A stretch of 64,000 nt of DNA from Diaporthe sp. PMI_573. Its lineage: Eukaryota > Ascomycota > Sordariomycetes > Diaporthales > Diaporthaceae. The stretch covers positions 186,001-250,000 of the forward strand of contig JAJTUP010000052.1 of assembly GCA_021399435.1 (NCBI GenBank), written 5' to 3'. The position numbers were made by a program, and so were the translations under genes. The notes beneath the pieces were generated by a model that had not been told where the DNA came from, ran no database searches, and saw only the letters and a list, made by a program, of their open reading frames with translations. Of the stretch, positions 62,213 to 64,000 are shown in pieces (positions within the stretch are counted from its first letter, which is position 1; each line of letters begins with the position of its first letter).

Positions 62213-62885
62213 TGCGGGTGGCGATATCTTAATGGTATGAGAGAACTCGAGAACCACACACCTGCATTTGTTAAAAATTCTTGACCTTTTTGTACCGTGA
62301 AGCTGACGCATGTTAGGCCGTTCTGGTCCCATTTTTACATGCTTACCACCATGTTGGTTCGGGCTAACAATCACCGATCCGTACGCCAACGATCCCCAAG
62401 ACACCACAAGCTTTGGATACAGCTGGGAGGTTCTCACCCGAGAATTAGACAGATTGTTCGAGACCAGACCGGCTCGGATAGCGTAAATTCCCCCATTGGC
62501 CTAAGTTACCCTCAACTTCCAAATGATACGGTTTTGAAAAGACAGGTGCAGGCCGCGCCACCATACATGATTGTGCTTAGGCAGAGTTGACAAGGCCTAC
62601 AGCCACTTCGAGGTCTTTCTCAACCTCGGGTGCTGCAAATTGCTGCGCATGTGCTTTTGGTGAGCTACGTTTGGTGTTGACTGTACCGACCTAGAACTCG
62701 TGTTCTGGTTTTCTGTTGTGGTTGACGATGTAGAGACTAAGGATGAGCTGGGGAGGATAGACACTCTGGACATGACTGGTCATGACTTCCTGGGGTCTAT
62801 CATTGGGTTATTTGCCGTCAGCGAAAAGCAGGTCAAAGTACGGTATTCAGACCTTTGAGTGGAGGACATCTAACGCTTTCTTTGA
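62213..62885. other. Promoter region of the GH43 gene
   Basis: This is about 670 bp between the transcription-factor 3' end and the GH43 start. No XlnR-type cluster or clear TATA box was recognised by eye. Confidence 0.4.
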
Positions 62886-64000
62886 CTAGGATATCGTTTC
62901 CGGCCCTAGTACCTCTGATGCTTTTGAATCCAAGCGGGCCAACATGTCGATCAAGCGCATGGCACATTGATTCGCCCGAAATGTGACCACGTCAATTTCC
63001 GCGGTGTGTGCTAGTTCGAGAAGCAGGCTGCCGACTCGTCTGATCTTCTCAACCTATTCCGATTCGTGTCAGCCGTTGAATACCCGCACTAGAACTCCTT
63101 GCATACTCTCCTTGGGTCTACTTACACATTGCTCTCCCTCCACCTGGAGATGTAGAAACGGAACGCTTTCAAGGACGTTTAGGAAATCTTGGGCTAGTTC
63201 TATCTGCCTCATGCCAAGCGTCAGGGGCTCCGCGCTTAGGCCTATGGCCTCGGTCATTTTACACTGGACCGCGGAGTTCAGTACCAGGATCTTTATGCTG
63301 TGGAGATTAATAAGATAACTGGTCCGTTGCCGCTGCAAGATGTCGAACAGGTGCTGGTCTGCGTCTCGACTAATATCAGGAGACGACCCCGCGGGAGACC
63401 GGACTAAGGCAGGAAGGTTGTTCGTCAAGGTGATCATCTCAAAGTATGCTTCTGACAACGCCACCATGCTTTCACGAGAAGCTTCCGTACCAGTATGTGC
63501 GTCCGAAGTCCTCTTAGAGTTTGACTCCATGCCTTGGATAACCCGGGCGGCCATGGTCCACAGGCGACGTATGACGTGGAATCCCTCCAAGAGACGGTTT
63601 TCTATCCCGGCGCCGTTTGATTCCTGTCCGTGGTCGAAGAGCGACACAGAGCTTCGCGAATGTGTTTTGAGGGTAAGCTCGGTCTCAAACAACGTTTCGT
63701 GGATCGTCACCGCACGGCACTTCATCACGAAGGCCGTCTTATCGCAGACGTACAGCTGCCAGAAGGCGTTTCGGAGGAGATTCTCCTCAATGGGCTCTCG
63801 CCCTTCGAGCGAGCTCTCATCGTAGAGACGCATTCTCATCGCGATAAGGCCCGCTTCGCCCAGGATATGAAAAGCCAGCCCGTGCGTTCCCGTGGCATTC
63901 TGTATAGCCGACGAGAGGAACAGCCTGATGCTGATGGACGAGGAGTTGGGGTGTTCGAGGTCATAGTCCTCATAGACCCTGAGCTGTTCTCGCGCAGCTC
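62886..64000 (-). pseudogene. Fungal-specific transcription factor, C-terminal part with two nonsense codons
   Basis: The frame enters from the window edge (REQLRVYEDYDLEHPNSSSISIRLFLSSAIQ, GLAFHILGEAGLIAMRMRLYDE) and continues EENLLRNAFWQLYVCDKTAFVMK, the middle homology region of Zn2Cys6 regulators. It runs to TGA at 63069-63071 after GVLVRVFNG, then on in the same frame HESE, TAG (63054-63056), VEKIRRVGSLLLELAHTAEIDVVTFRANQCAMRLIDMLARLDSKA to a stop at 62886. Both stops are single transitions from Trp, Arg or Gln codons, and the protein after them is plausible C-terminus. The zinc cluster would lie outside the window. A truncated protein missing the last ~60 residues could still be made. 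Confidence 0.85.

Overview
The window looks like an accessory, transposon-rich stretch of a filamentous ascomycete genome, probably Eurotiomycetes (Aspergillus/Penicillium type). The basis is short GT-AG introns of about 50-75 bp, fungal families (RTA1-like protein, MYND and F-box proteins, HET domain, fungal transcription factor, GH43, P450) and LTR, hAT, Tc1/mariner and Helitron-type elements. No rRNA, tRNA, CRISPR or bacterial signal was recognised.

Layout. 1-3.1 kb: 3' part of an AT-rich Copia retrotransposon with an open pol frame and its 3' LTR; a solo LTR of the same family lies at 46.5 kb. 3.8-5.2 kb: five-exon membrane protein. 7.1-8.4 kb: MYND-finger pseudogene with ten TAG/TAA stops and no frameshift. 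9.3-13.3 kb: GC-richer Copia on the minus strand (gag, protease, integrase; no reverse transcriptase) inserted into a decayed hAT gene that is joined to a second hAT. 16-18 kb: small Cys-rich gene, then a 1,341-bp internally deleted hAT with TIRs and 8-bp target duplication. 19-25 kb: gag remnant, conserved hypothetical, Helitron-helicase fragment, intact PIF1-type helicase. 25.6-29.9 kb: F-box-like gene, broken membrane-protein gene and a gene fragment cut by a DNA transposon with identical 58-bp TIRs (relatives at 27.6, 37.3 and 47.8 kb). 30-35.5 kb: BED-finger hAT remnants and a broken Helitron. 35.9-49 kb: PPP phosphatase, HET remnant, mariner remnant, ankyrin gene, AGC-kinase pseudogene, small membrane protein, hAT remnant, transthyretin-like gene, SKP1-like fragment. 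49.8-57.2 kb: truncated P450, tandem-chromodomain protein, hAT remnant, MITE and a mariner element with one nonsense codon. 58.4-64 kb: RTA1-like protein, GH43 glycosidase and a fungal transcription factor with two nonsense codons.

The common thread is decay by C-to-T/G-to-A transitions: many otherwise collinear frames carry isolated TAA/TAG (rarely TGA) codons, the pattern expected of repeat-induced point mutation (RIP). Some frames (both Copia elements, the PIF1 helicase, GH43, RTA1-like, tandem-chromodomain and ankyrin genes) are open, so elements and genes of different ages seem interleaved. No gene cluster with an obvious joint function is seen; the closest to a functional pair is the GH43 gene with the transcription-factor gene directly upstream on the same strand.
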